Source of the DNA: Woeseiaceae bacterium
Lineage (GTDB): Bacteria; Pseudomonadota; Gammaproteobacteria; Steroidobacterales; Woeseiaceae
Assembly: GCA_024640365.1 (NCBI GenBank)
Contig: JAHEFE010000003.1
Span: forward strand, 62,001-126,000
DNA: 64,000 nt
Direction: 5' to 3'
Part shown: positions 17,801 through 26,547 of the stretch, piece after piece
Layout of the letters: each line of letters opens with the position of its first letter
Position numbering within the stretch: the first letter of the stretch is position 1
Translations under genes and position numbers: made by a program
Notes under the pieces: generated by a model
The model's input: only the letters and a program-made list of their open reading frames with translations
Database searches by the model: none
What the model was told of the DNA's origin: nothing

Positions 17801-18801
17801 TTCATATCCATAGTTGCGGTAATAGTGTCGAGCACGGCCATGCGCACCGCGACACCGTTGGTAACCTGCATCTCGATGACCGATGAAGAGCTATCAGCCA
17901 GTTGCGACTCTATTTCAACGCCGCGATTCATCGGGCCAGGGTGCATCACAATGGCATCGGGCGCTGCGCCCCGCATGCGATCACGCGTGACGCCAAAGTT
18001 GGCATAGTAATCGTCGACGCTTGGGATGCCGTCCAGGTTGTTAATGCGTTCGCGTTGTATTCTTAGTGCCATCACCACGTTAGCACCACGTAAGCCATCT
18101 TCGAGGCTGCTAAGTATCCGTGCATTTGGAAACAGGCTTGGCGCTGGTGCAAATTCAGTTGGGCATACGAGCCGGAGCTCGCCGACACCCAGCGTTTGCA
18201 GGCCTTCTGCCGTGGAGCGGGCGACTCGTGAATGGGCTACATCGCCGACGATTGCGACTGTCAGGTTGGTGAAATCGGGATAGATCTGACGCATGGTCAG
18301 TAAGTCCAGCAAACCCTGGGTCGGATGCGAAACATCAGACTCGCCTGCATTAACTACGCTGACATAGTCTTTAACGGCTTGGGCAATGCTTGCTGGAACT
18401 CCCGCATTGGCATCGCGTACGACAAACAAATCAACCTGCATAGCCTGCAGTGTATAAATCGTATCGAGAATGCTTTCACCTTTGATGCGCGACGACATGT
18501 TGACATCGAGATTTAAAACGTCGGCACCAAGTCGGGTGGCGGCAATTTCAAATGAAGCGCGTGTCCGTGTACTGGCTTCAAAAAACAAATTGGCCACCGT
18601 GCGGCCAGCAAGTTTTTTGTTGCGTATAACTGGCGTTCCTAGCGGGGAGCGATAGGCCTGCGCTTTGTCCAACAAGGACGTCAGCATTTGCTTGTCGATG
18701 TCACGCAAGGTCAGGAGATGACGCAAGTGTCCATTTGCGTCGCACTGGAGAACTGAACCTTCTGGGTTCGAGGTGGCAGATAGCGGCTCTTGGATGTTCA
18801 T
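17797..18801 (-). CDS. pyrB: Aspartate carbamoyltransferase catalytic subunit
   Basis: First committed step of pyrimidine synthesis, making carbamoyl-aspartate. The 334-residue protein has the carbamoyl-phosphate motif FFEASTRTRASFE, the HPTQGLLDL motif and the C-terminal VMHPGPMNRGVEI. The length and extended N-terminus match the class A enzymes of Pseudomonas, which usually pair with a pyrC-like partner and not pyrI. Here the coupled downstream gene is PyrK-like. Confidence 0.97.
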   Translation of the reverse strand: MNIQEPLSATSNPEGSVLQCDANGHLRHLLTLRDIDKQMLTSLLDKAQAYRSPLGTPVIRNKKLAGRTVANLFFEASTRTRASFEIAATRLGADVLNLDVNMSSRIKGESILDTIYTLQAMQVDLFVVRDANAGVPASIAQAVKDYVSVVNAGESDVSHPTQGLLDLLTMRQIYPDFTNLTVAIVGDVAHSRVARSTAEGLQTLGVGELRLVCPTEFAPAPSLFPNARILSSLEDGLRGANVVMALRIQRERINNLDGIPSVDDYYANFGVTRDRMRGAAPDAIVMHPGPMNRGVEIESQLADSSSSVIEMQVTNGVAVRMAVLDTITATMDMK

Positions 18802-18863
18802 GGCGCGGAAGTTTAAGGTCCCTGATGGCTGTGGGTAAAGTGTGCTTGTGCAGTTATTTTTTC

Positions 18864-19307
18864 TCAGGCTTGGGTAGCCAGCCAGCGCTCAGCAATTACT
18901 TTTGCGGCTATGCTGTCTATGTCTCCTTTTTTGACGCGCTTGCGCAAACCAGCTTGTCTTTGAGATTTGAATATCGACTCTGCCTCGACTGACGAAAAAC
19001 GCTCGTCAACCATGATGACCTCTATGCCAAAGCGGCCAAGTTCGGCGGCAAACTGCTGTGCCAGCTGGCTGGTTTCCGATTCTGAGCCATCGGCATGGCT
19101 CGGGAGGCCTACCAGGAGATTGCCAGGTTGCCACTCATTAATTAATGCTTCGATCTTCGACCAGTCTGGGCCGGATTGATCAACTGCGACGACGCCCATA
19201 GGCGTCGCGGATGAGGTGATACGTTGGCCAACGGCTACGCCAATACGGCGCAACCCGAAATCGAAAGCGAGAATTGGCCTGAAACGATTGTCAGGCGTGG
19301 CCGGCAT
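18864..19307 (-). CDS. ruvX: Holliday junction resolvase RuvX/YqgF
   Basis: A 147-residue RNase H-like nuclease (YqgF family), implicated in pre-16S rRNA 5' processing and formerly proposed as a junction resolvase. Active-site elements: ILAFDFGLRRIGVAVG near the N-terminus, VGLPSHADGS, VDERFSSVEAE and the C-terminal KKGDIDSIAAKVI. I start at the ATG at 19307 (MPATPDNRF); the frame is open further upstream but that part lies inside yqgE. The start overlaps yqgE by 17 bases, so translation is probably coupled. Confidence 0.94.
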   Translation of the reverse strand: MPATPDNRFRPILAFDFGLRRIGVAVGQRITSSATPMGVVAVDQSGPDWSKIEALINEWQPGNLLVGLPSHADGSESETSQLAQQFAAELGRFGIEVIMVDERFSSVEAESIFKSQRQAGLRKRVKKGDIDSIAAKVIAERWLATQA

Positions 19308-19854
19308 CGGATGATAACTGGTTGATATCAATACCAAGTTCGCGAGTAGCGAGCGCCCACCTGTCGGTGTACGGGGTGTCAAATATAATGCGGTCGCTGG
19401 CGGCAACGCTGAGCCACGCGTTGGCGAGCATTTCTGCTTCCAGTTGTCCTGCCTCCCAACCGGCATAGCCGAGGGCAATGAGTGCGTGCTTTGGACCTTC
19501 GCCGCTAGCCATTGCTTCCAGTACATCGCGAGAAAATGTCAGGGTCAGTGACTCCGAGATAGCCATCGAACTTTCCCAGCTGCCGCCGGCTTCATGCAAG
19601 ACAAAGCCGCACTCCGGGGCCACCGGCCCGCCGCTCATGACTTGTTTATTGCCGATCTCGGGGTCAAATTTGTCGATAGAGAGCTGCCCAAACAATTCGG
19701 CGAGAGTGAGATTCGACGCGCGATTGATAACGATTCCCAGCGCACCTTCATCGTTGTGCTCGCAAATCAGCGTGACAGAGTGATTGAAATTGGGATCAGC
19801 CATGCCTGGCATAGCGATCAGGAATTGATTGCTGAATGAGTTTTCTAACTCCAT
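19291..19854 (-). CDS. yqgE: YqgE/AlgH family protein
   Basis: A 187-residue UPF0301 protein. Signatures include FLIAMPGMADPNFNHSV, VTLICEHNDEGALGIVINR, GPV..GFVLH and IALGYAGWEAGQLEAE. The gene is almost always next to ruvX, as here. In Pseudomonas it is called algH and affects alginate control, but its biochemical action is unknown. Confidence 0.95.
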   Translation of the reverse strand: MELENSFSNQFLIAMPGMADPNFNHSVTLICEHNDEGALGIVINRASNLTLAELFGQLSIDKFDPEIGNKQVMSGGPVAPECGFVLHEAGGSWESSMAISESLTLTFSRDVLEAMASGEGPKHALIALGYAGWEAGQLEAEMLANAWLSVAASDRIIFDTPYTDRWALATRELGIDINQLSSDAGHA

Positions 19855-19894
19855 ACGTGCAGTATCCGCAATGTGGCCTCAGCACACAACCGGG

Positions 19895-20761
19895 CTAAGT
19901 CTTGTTGCTGAATTGCCACTTGTACGCAAAACGTAATGAATCGTATTCCATGCGAACTGTTTCCGGGAATGGATCGAAAGGCGCTGCACGTCTCAGGATG
20001 CGCAACGCCGCTTGATCTAATTCTGGAGATCCAGATGACCGTAGTACCACGATGTCGACCAGATGACCCTCGGCATCTATTGTTACCTGCAACGTGGGAC
20101 TGCCACTGGTTGCTCTCAGTTCAGGCATATACGCATCGCCCACAGCTTCGATTTTCCGTTTCCATCGATCCAGATAACCGGAAATATTCGATTCCTGGGT
20201 GTCTGCCGCGATGACCAACTGCCGCAGATTGTCATCATGAATTTGGAGATTGGCTTCATCTTCCTGTGGCAACGGTAAGGTTTGTCGCACTCCTGCTTCT
20301 AATTGCAAGGCGGTTGCGGCTTCTGGGGTCGGCGGCTGTCGCAAGTCGTCCCGGACCTGCTTTGCCTGGGCAGAGCGGGATGTAAGTAATTGATCTGCGG
20401 TTTGTTCGTGCGGAGTCGCGTCGAAAAGGCGAGTGCCATCGAGAGTGCCGGTATTGTCGATTACAGCCTGAGACTCGGCAGGTGCGCTCGGACGCACGTC
20501 CTCGATCGTATTACCACCACCTTCCTGAGTTGCCTGAGCAAGGTATTCTGCCTTTTCAGGTCGCTCCAGGCGGCGATCCGGCTCTGCAACTATGGTGACA
20601 TCGAGGGAGATACTTTCGCCGGCCTTCGGCATAAACGCGGCATTGAATGTCACTCCGATAATGAGGATACCGTGAATCAGAGCAGCCAGGAAAAGCATAG
20701 GCCGCAACCGATCGGTGCTCGGTGGTGCCTGCAGATCAAAGCTTGTCAATGTTGTTGCCAT
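19895..20761 (-). CDS. TonB-family energy transducer
   Basis: A 288-residue TonB-like protein: a cytoplasmic N-terminus, one membrane helix (about 20-43), a long Glu/Pro/Gln-rich periplasmic linker, and a C-terminal TonB domain (about 200-285) with the pattern LQVTIDAEGHLVDIVVLRSSGSPELDQAAL. It would couple the proton-motive force to outer-membrane receptors such as the BtuB encoded at 36.4 kb. No exbB or exbD is nearby. Its place before yqgE matches the tonB of the Pseudomonas cluster. Confidence 0.9.
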   Translation of the reverse strand: MATTLTSFDLQAPPSTDRLRPMLFLAALIHGILIIGVTFNAAFMPKAGESISLDVTIVAEPDRRLERPEKAEYLAQATQEGGGNTIEDVRPSAPAESQAVIDNTGTLDGTRLFDATPHEQTADQLLTSRSAQAKQVRDDLRQPPTPEAATALQLEAGVRQTLPLPQEDEANLQIHDDNLRQLVIAADTQESNISGYLDRWKRKIEAVGDAYMPELRATSGSPTLQVTIDAEGHLVDIVVLRSSGSPELDQAALRILRRAAPFDPFPETVRMEYDSLRFAYKWQFSNKT

Positions 20762-20824
20762 ATCGTTCCGGTAGCCGGCTCCACTTTCGTGAATCTACGG
20801 CTGATTATCGCATAGCTGTTGGGG

Positions 20825-21868
20825 TTAGCGTTGTATCCAATGCATGCGCTTTGCCATTGATGCGGTCATGTGTCGCTCACCACCGGCGCTAATCAGTAGG
20901 GCGTCACGTATACCCATCGACGACGATAGGGCCGAGAAGTCGTCGGCACCAGCAACCAGCAGCGCAGTCGCTGCGGCGTCGGCGAGCATGGGGTCTCTGT
21001 CGATTACAGTGACCGAAATCGTATGCTCGACCGGTCGTCCCGTAAGCGGGTCGATAATGTGCTGATAATGTTTGCCATGACTTACGAAAAAGCGCTCATA
21101 ACTGCCTGATGTAAATGCGGTCTCACCCGCACTCAAGAGGGCCCAGCCCAGCACGGGCATGTTGGCGTTATCGGGAGATGGATTTTTGATGCCGATCCGC
21201 ATTAATTTACCGTCGTGTCGACCAACCACGGCAAGGTCGCCTCCTATATCCACGACCGCATTGTGAATGCCATGTTGCTCAAGAATAGCAAGGGCCGTTT
21301 CCAGAATAGCGCCTTTGGCGATGCCGCCCGGGTCAAGCACGACTGCAGTAGATGTGGCGCTCAAATCGTCGCCATGCCAGCGCAGCTGCCGGGTTGACGG
21401 CGCGGCCTCCAGAAGCGCACTAATGTCTTTGTCTTCCGGCGGGCCGGACCATGTTTGTAAAGGGTCTGCAAACCCCCATAATTCAATAAGCCCGCCAATC
21501 GCCGGGTTGAACCTGCCGTCGCTCAGCAGTTCGAGTTCAGATGCCCGCCGCAACATTTGGGCAGTAGCTGTGCTGACGGTAATCGTGTCACCAGTAGCGA
21601 TGGCTCGGTTGATTCTGAATATCTCGCCACTCGCCGGGCCACGCTCGGTCGACCACGGGTACCAGTTGCTATCGATAATGGTGAATTCGTTGAAAATGGC
21701 CTGCGCGGCAACCTCGGCCGCCGCTGGCTCCGCCCCATAGCTGGTGACAGTGACAACCGTGCCGAAGAGGTACCACTGGTGTCGCGATACCCGCTCAGGT
21801 GATGAGCAGGCGGTGACACTGGCTGCAAGCATGAGCCACAGCCAGGGCAAGCGGCCCCTTGCCGGCAT
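20825..21868 (-). CDS. apbE: FAD:protein FMN transferase ApbE
   Basis: Attaches FMN covalently to a threonine of periplasmic flavoproteins such as NqrB/NqrC or RnfD/RnfG. The 347-residue protein has a lipobox (VTAC, about residue 21), the FGTVVTVTSYG strand, VVDIGGDLAVVG and the C-terminal HIIDPLTGRPVEHTISVTVI. Its ATG overlaps the gshB stop by one base, so the two are coupled. No target flavoprotein is encoded in the window. The Pseudomonas cluster lacks apbE at this position. Confidence 0.95.
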   Translation of the reverse strand: MPARGRLPWLWLMLAASVTACSSPERVSRHQWYLFGTVVTVTSYGAEPAAAEVAAQAIFNEFTIIDSNWYPWSTERGPASGEIFRINRAIATGDTITVSTATAQMLRRASELELLSDGRFNPAIGGLIELWGFADPLQTWSGPPEDKDISALLEAAPSTRQLRWHGDDLSATSTAVVLDPGGIAKGAILETALAILEQHGIHNAVVDIGGDLAVVGRHDGKLMRIGIKNPSPDNANMPVLGWALLSAGETAFTSGSYERFFVSHGKHYQHIIDPLTGRPVEHTISVTVIDRDPMLADAAATALLVAGADDFSALSSSMGIRDALLISAGGERHMTASMAKRMHWIQR

Positions 21869-22818
21869 CAGCGTAATCGTTTCTCTATCGCGTCAAAAAG
21901 GAGACCGGCAATATTGATATTGAATGCTCGGTCGATTTCGCGAATTCCTGTTGGGCTGGTGACGTTAATCTCGGTCAGGTAGTTGCCGATGACATCAAGC
22001 CCTGCAAACAACACGCCTCGTTCCCGCAGGACGGGTCCGACACGTTCGCTGATTTCCTGGTCCCGCTTGCTTAACGGGCGACCCTCGCCTTTGGCGCCTG
22101 TGACCAGGTTGCCTCGATTATCGCCAGGAGAAGGGATCCTCGCGAGCAAATAGGGCACCGGTTGGCCATCGACGATGAGAATACGCTTGTCGCCGTCAGT
22201 GATTTCCGGAATGTAGACTTGTGCCATAGCGAAGCGCTTGCCATTGTCGGTCAATGTTTCAAATATGACATTGGCATTGTTGTCGCCCTTACGGACTACG
22301 AAGATTGAGCGCCCGCCCATGCCATCCAGCGGTTTCACGACTATATGTTCGTGTGCCAACATGAATTCTTTGAGCTCAGCCATGGACCTGGTTATGAGGG
22401 TAAGCGGGGCGCAATCCGCGAACCACGCCGTGTAGGCTTTTTCGTTCATATCGCGCAGGCTTTGCGGTTTGTTGACGATGAGTGCGCCGGCTTGTTCCGC
22501 TCTTTCCAGGATATACGTTGTATAGACGTATTCCATGTCAAACGGGGGGTCCTTGCGCATGAGAATTACATTAAGGCTGCCGAGATCGATTTCCTGAGTG
22601 GATACGACTTCAAACCAGTTATCCGGATCGTCCCGAACAGTGATGATCTTGCTGCGCGATGTTGCAACCCCCGCGAGAAGTCGCAGGTCCTTTTGTTGCA
22701 TGTAATGTATTTCCGCACCGCGCCGCGAGGCTTCCAGCATCATCGCCAAAGTACTATCTTTCTTCGGTGAAATAGCCTCTATCGGGTCCATGACGACGCC
22801 AATTCGAAGATGACTCAT
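21868..22818 (-). CDS. gshB: Glutathione synthase
   Basis: ATP-dependent ligation of glycine to gamma-glutamylcysteine. The 316-residue protein is full length, with an N-terminal segment IGVVMDPIEAISPKKDSTL, the ATP-grasp elements VVKPLDGMGGRSIFVV, and the C-terminal GLDVIGNYLTEINVTSPTGIREI. It leads the leftward run through apbE towards tonB and pyrB. The class III formaldehyde dehydrogenase at 53.9 kb would use its product. Confidence 0.97.
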   Translation of the reverse strand: MSHLRIGVVMDPIEAISPKKDSTLAMMLEASRRGAEIHYMQQKDLRLLAGVATSRSKIITVRDDPDNWFEVVSTQEIDLGSLNVILMRKDPPFDMEYVYTTYILERAEQAGALIVNKPQSLRDMNEKAYTAWFADCAPLTLITRSMAELKEFMLAHEHIVVKPLDGMGGRSIFVVRKGDNNANVIFETLTDNGKRFAMAQVYIPEITDGDKRILIVDGQPVPYLLARIPSPGDNRGNLVTGAKGEGRPLSKRDQEISERVGPVLRERGVLFAGLDVIGNYLTEINVTSPTGIREIDRAFNINIAGLLFDAIEKRLR

Positions 22819-23171
22819 TGCTATAAATCCTTATGTCTTCGGCCGAACCCAGAGCCGGCTGGGTACTGATGGTACAGATTTACAACTATACAGTGCCAGC
22901 ATCACTTACAATACCGGCTACTGGCTTCAAAATTGATTTTTTAGACAAGCCTGACGGCGACTAATACGTTTTTGGGTAATGCCATAAATGTCTAAAATAG
23001 AATCCGAAAATTTGAGGAAATGGCATCAATTTGCAGCTTGTGTCGCTGGTCGTAGCGAGCAAATGGCCAATGTGGTACAAGTTATTTTCCCCAGATTTTG
23101 TATTGGGTCAACGTTGTAGCAGGAAAATCGGCGTTATCCGCCGTGTGTGCGTAGACGAGCGAGGAAAATCT
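22819..23171. other. Intergenic region between gshB and pilG
   Basis: A 353-base non-coding gap between divergent genes that must hold both promoters. I see AT-rich stretches but no convincing -35/-10 pair, and no terminator, tRNA or riboswitch. A frame open from 23031 into pilG looks spurious before the GTG at 23172. Confidence 0.6.
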
Positions 23172-23564
23172 GTGTCAAACAATACACCTAGAGATTTGGG
23201 CGGCGTCAAGATACTTGTGATCGATGACAGCAAAACGATTCGCCGGACGGCAGAAACACTGTTGTCAAAGGAAGGTTGCCAGGTATTCACGGCGATCGAT
23301 GGTTTTGACGCGTTGTCAAAAATTGCCGATCATCAGCCCGATCTTATTTTTGTCGATATTATGATGCCGCGACTCGACGGTTATCAGACTTGCTCGCTGA
23401 TCAAGCATAACAAGAATTTCAAGGATACCCCGGTCGTCATGTTGTCCAGTAAGGACGGCTTGTTTGACCGCGCCCGGGGCAGGATCGTCGGCTCGGAACA
23501 ATACCTAACCAAACCATTCACCAAAGACGAGCTGCTTGGAGCTATTTCCAATCAGCTTGGTTAA
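23172..23564 (+). CDS. pilG: Twitching motility response regulator PilG
   Basis: Single-domain CheY-like receiver, 130 residues, with phosphoacceptor D62 in FVDIMMPRLDG, acidic pair IDDS near residue 18 and the conserved lysine in LTKPF. It is first in the Pil-Chp operon, where ChpA phosphorylates PilG to drive pilus extension. I start at the GTG at 23172, preceded by GAGGA. The frame extends upstream, but the added residues are unlike the family. Confidence 0.95.
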   Translation: MSNNTPRDLGGVKILVIDDSKTIRRTAETLLSKEGCQVFTAIDGFDALSKIADHQPDLIFVDIMMPRLDGYQTCSLIKHNKNFKDTPVVMLSSKDGLFDRARGRIVGSEQYLTKPFTKDELLGAISNQLG

Positions 23565-23590
23565 CTACGTAGCTCTGAGAGAAGCAGAAT

Positions 23591-23956
23591 ATGGCAGTGA
23601 TACTCATAATCGACGACTCGCCGACCGAGTTGCACTTGTTACAACAGATGCTGGAAAAGAGCGGGTTCGAGACGCTCGTTGCGGATAGCGGCGAAGAAGG
23701 CGTGCGCCAGGCTCAGCACGCACTTCCGGATTGTATTTTGATGGACGTTGTCATGCCAGGCATGAACGGCTTTCAGGCTACTCGCAAGCTGACTCACGAT
23801 CCTGCCACGGAAAAAATTCCCGTCATCATGATTACGGCGAAAGATCAGGAAACCGACAAGATCTGGGGTATGCGCCAGGGCGCGGTTGAATACCTGGTGA
23901 AACCGGTCGCGGCCAAAGAGCTTATTAGCAAAATAAAAGCGGTGCTGGGCGAATAG
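23591..23956 (+). CDS. pilH: Twitching motility response regulator PilH
   Basis: The second CheY-like receiver, 121 residues, with phosphoacceptor D52 in LMDVVMPGMNG, acidic IDDS at 7-10 and the lysine in YLVKPV. In Pseudomonas PilH opposes PilG and promotes retraction, perhaps as a phosphate sink. It is 26 bp after pilG and one base before pilI. Confidence 0.95.
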   Translation: MAVILIIDDSPTELHLLQQMLEKSGFETLVADSGEEGVRQAQHALPDCILMDVVMPGMNGFQATRKLTHDPATEKIPVIMITAKDQETDKIWGMRQGAVEYLVKPVAAKELISKIKAVLGE

Positions 23957-23957
23957 G

Positions 23958-24524
23958 ATGGGTGCGACGGTAGATCTTGCCTCCCTGGTTAAGCAGCCGT
24001 TCGATCTGCTGAAGGAGTTAGAGCGGCGTAGTCGAGCCGCTGCCGCCGGGCAGGGCGCGGCAGGCTCCTTGCTGGACGAGTGGGTTGGTATAGGTTTTAG
24101 GATAGACGACGAGCATTTCGTCGCTAATCGCCACGAAGTTCGCGAAGTCTTGATGATGCCTGACAGCATTACCAGAGTTCCGGGCGCCAAGCGATGGTTG
24201 CTGGGTATCGCCAATTTGCGTGGCCATTTGCTGCCTTTAATAGATTTGAAGATGATATTAGGCGGCGGCCGCACAGATATTCGTCGTAACACCCGCGTAA
24301 TTTCCGTCAATCATAGAGAAATTCCGGCAGGACTGGTTGTTGACGAAGTATTGGGTTTCCGCCGTTTCGTGGAATCTGAGCAAGTTCAGGAATGGGCTCC
24401 AACGGTGCTGCGTTGTGACAGCTACCTGTCCTCGGCCTATGTAAGGGGTGCGGACACTTGGCCGGTTTTCAGCTTACAAGCATTGATTGAGAGCAAATCG
24501 TTTTTACAGGCAGCTTCCGAATAG
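23958..24524 (+). CDS. pilI: CheW-like adaptor PilI
   Basis: A 188-residue CheW-domain protein that should link the receptor PilJ to the kinase ChpA. The CheW core is visible in FRIDDEHFVANRHEVREVL, VPGAKRWLLGIANLRGHLLPLIDLK and VVDEVLGFRRFVESEQ. Position and length match PilI. It begins one base after the pilH stop. Confidence 0.94.
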   Translation: MGATVDLASLVKQPFDLLKELERRSRAAAAGQGAAGSLLDEWVGIGFRIDDEHFVANRHEVREVLMMPDSITRVPGAKRWLLGIANLRGHLLPLIDLKMILGGGRTDIRRNTRVISVNHREIPAGLVVDEVLGFRRFVESEQVQEWAPTVLRCDSYLSSAYVRGADTWPVFSLQALIESKSFLQAASE

Positions 24525-24555
24525 GTGGCGGCTGTCTACATTAATTGAGTCTAAT

Positions 24556-26541
24556 ATGGCTAACGTACAAAAAGCAGAACGTTCTTCAACCTTTACTATA
24601 GTGGCGGCGGTATTGGCGGTAAGCCTGCTGGCTGCCGGTGGGTTGAGTTATCTGCAATCCGCAGAGCGACCCGATTCAGTTCCTGGGTCACTCAAGCTCG
24701 CTGCATTATCGCAGGCAATTCCATTGCATTCGTCCAGCGCTCTGTCTGGGAGCTCCCTGGGGTTTGTGCGCCTGAAAAATGATCTCTCTGAGTTGGCAAG
24801 CCTTGGCAACATGGAGGCTCAACTTGGTGGACGTGCACCGTGGCAGGAAATGCAAAGCCTTGGTGACAAAATTCTTGAGCAGCGCTCTGTCGTTGAAGAG
24901 GCGTATGCAGCGGCCGACTTTGTTAAGGAGCATATGCCGCGTCTTCTGGAGGCTGGTAGCGACTTGTTTGCAACGCTCCCCGCGACTGATGTCTCATTGG
25001 AGTTTCAGAGCCGAGCCATATCCCTGGCGCAGGGACTGGCAAGTTTTCCGGGCAGCAATGCACCGGTATCTGTAGCCGATAATGCAAATAATGATGTTCG
25101 CTATTTGAGAGCTGTAGCGGCTGCGCTAAACGGCGAGCCTTCGAATGTGAAAGTTGCAGCACTGACGGAAAACGTTCGAGCAGCGGCGCTTGAGCCACTT
25201 TTGTTTGTGTTGACGGATATAGAGGCTCGCGTCGGGCAGGTTAGCGACGCCGCAGTTCAGTTGACTGAAGTTCGGGCAACTCAGGAGCAGTTGCTTAGTG
25301 TTGCTTTCGGCTTATTCAATTCATCATTTTCGGTCGCAGATACGGCACTGCCGGCAACGCTGGGCAGCCCACTTCTGATTTATGTGTTCATGGCAATTGC
25401 TTTGCTGGCACTGGCAGGGCTTGTCGTGCTGCACGCCCAAACCGCAGTATTTAAACGAACATCCGAAGTCCAGACCCAACAAAATGAACGTAACCAGCAG
25501 GCAATTCTTCGCTTGCTTGATGAGCTTGGAAGCCTTGCTGATGGCGATCTCACGGCCGAGGCTACGGTAACCGAAGATATTACCGGTGCTATAGCGGACT
25601 CTATTAATTACGCGATCGAAAAGCTGCGGGAGCTGGTTGCAACAATTAATGACACGGCAATCATGCTGGACGGTGCCGCTAAGCAAACCAAGAGTTCCGC
25701 CAGCAATATGAAGCGTGCTGCAGAGAACCAGGCTCGCGAAATTAGTGCTGCGACCGATTCTATCGTGTCGATGGCAGCATCTATTGAAGAGGTTTCAGGA
25801 AATGCAGAGCGTTCTTCGGATGTCGCACGGCACTCCGTAGACGTTGCTCATAAGGGCGGTGATGCGGTACGCCGGACGATTGATGGTATGAATACGATTC
25901 GGGAAACCATTCAGGAAACGTCGAAGCGTATTAAGCGGCTTGGTGAAAGTTCGCAGGAGATTGGCAATATCGTCGAGCTCATCAATGATATCGCGGAGCA
26001 GACCAATATCCTGGCGCTAAACGCATCTATTCAAGCGTCCATGGCCGGTGAGGCTGGCAGAGGTTTCGCGGTCGTAGCTGACGAAGTGCAGCGTCTTGCA
26101 GAGCGCTCAACGAATGCGACCAAGCAAATTGAGGTGTTGGTGAGGACTATTCAGGCTGATACCAATGAAGCTGTTATTTCTATGGAGCGCAGTACGACTG
26201 ACGTAGTTGGCGGCGCGTTGTTGGCTGAAAATGCCGGCGCGGCGCTGGACGAGATTGAACAGGTATCAAATCAGATAGCGAGTCTTGTACAAAATATTTC
26301 GGGTTCGGCGCAGGAGCAGGCCAGTTCGGCGGCAGACGTTACCAAGCGCACTACGCGCCTGAAAGAGATCAGTGAGGAGGCGAGCAAGGCTACAGGTGCA
26401 ACGGCAGCATCAATCGGGAAACTGTCGGAGTTGGCCTCACAGCTGCGTAACACAGTCGATGGATTTACTCTGCCGAGTGTTGATGGATCAGGCACTCTAC
26501 CAGGTACGACCGCTTCGTCTTCTGACAAGGGTACGAGCTAA
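24556..26541 (+). CDS. pilJ: Methyl-accepting chemotaxis receptor PilJ
   Basis: Inner-membrane receptor of the Pil-Chp system, 661 residues. Membrane segments lie at about 13-33 and 267-290 and flank a periplasmic sensor region of about 230 residues with PilJ-type repeats. A HAMP region follows, and then the signalling domain with the hairpin motif IAEQTNILALNASIQASMAG. I use the ATG at 24556 (MANVQKAERS). No methyltransferase (pilK) or methylesterase (chpB) gene accompanies it here. Confidence 0.95.
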   Translation: MANVQKAERSSTFTIVAAVLAVSLLAAGGLSYLQSAERPDSVPGSLKLAALSQAIPLHSSSALSGSSLGFVRLKNDLSELASLGNMEAQLGGRAPWQEMQSLGDKILEQRSVVEEAYAAADFVKEHMPRLLEAGSDLFATLPATDVSLEFQSRAISLAQGLASFPGSNAPVSVADNANNDVRYLRAVAAALNGEPSNVKVAALTENVRAAALEPLLFVLTDIEARVGQVSDAAVQLTEVRATQEQLLSVAFGLFNSSFSVADTALPATLGSPLLIYVFMAIALLALAGLVVLHAQTAVFKRTSEVQTQQNERNQQAILRLLDELGSLADGDLTAEATVTEDITGAIADSINYAIEKLRELVATINDTAIMLDGAAKQTKSSASNMKRAAENQAREISAATDSIVSMAASIEEVSGNAERSSDVARHSVDVAHKGGDAVRRTIDGMNTIRETIQETSKRIKRLGESSQEIGNIVELINDIAEQTNILALNASIQASMAGEAGRGFAVVADEVQRLAERSTNATKQIEVLVRTIQADTNEAVISMERSTTDVVGGALLAENAGAALDEIEQVSNQIASLVQNISGSAQEQASSAADVTKRTTRLKEISEEASKATGATAASIGKLSELASQLRNTVDGFTLPSVDGSGTLPGTTASSSDKGTS

Positions 26542-26547
26542 CTATTG

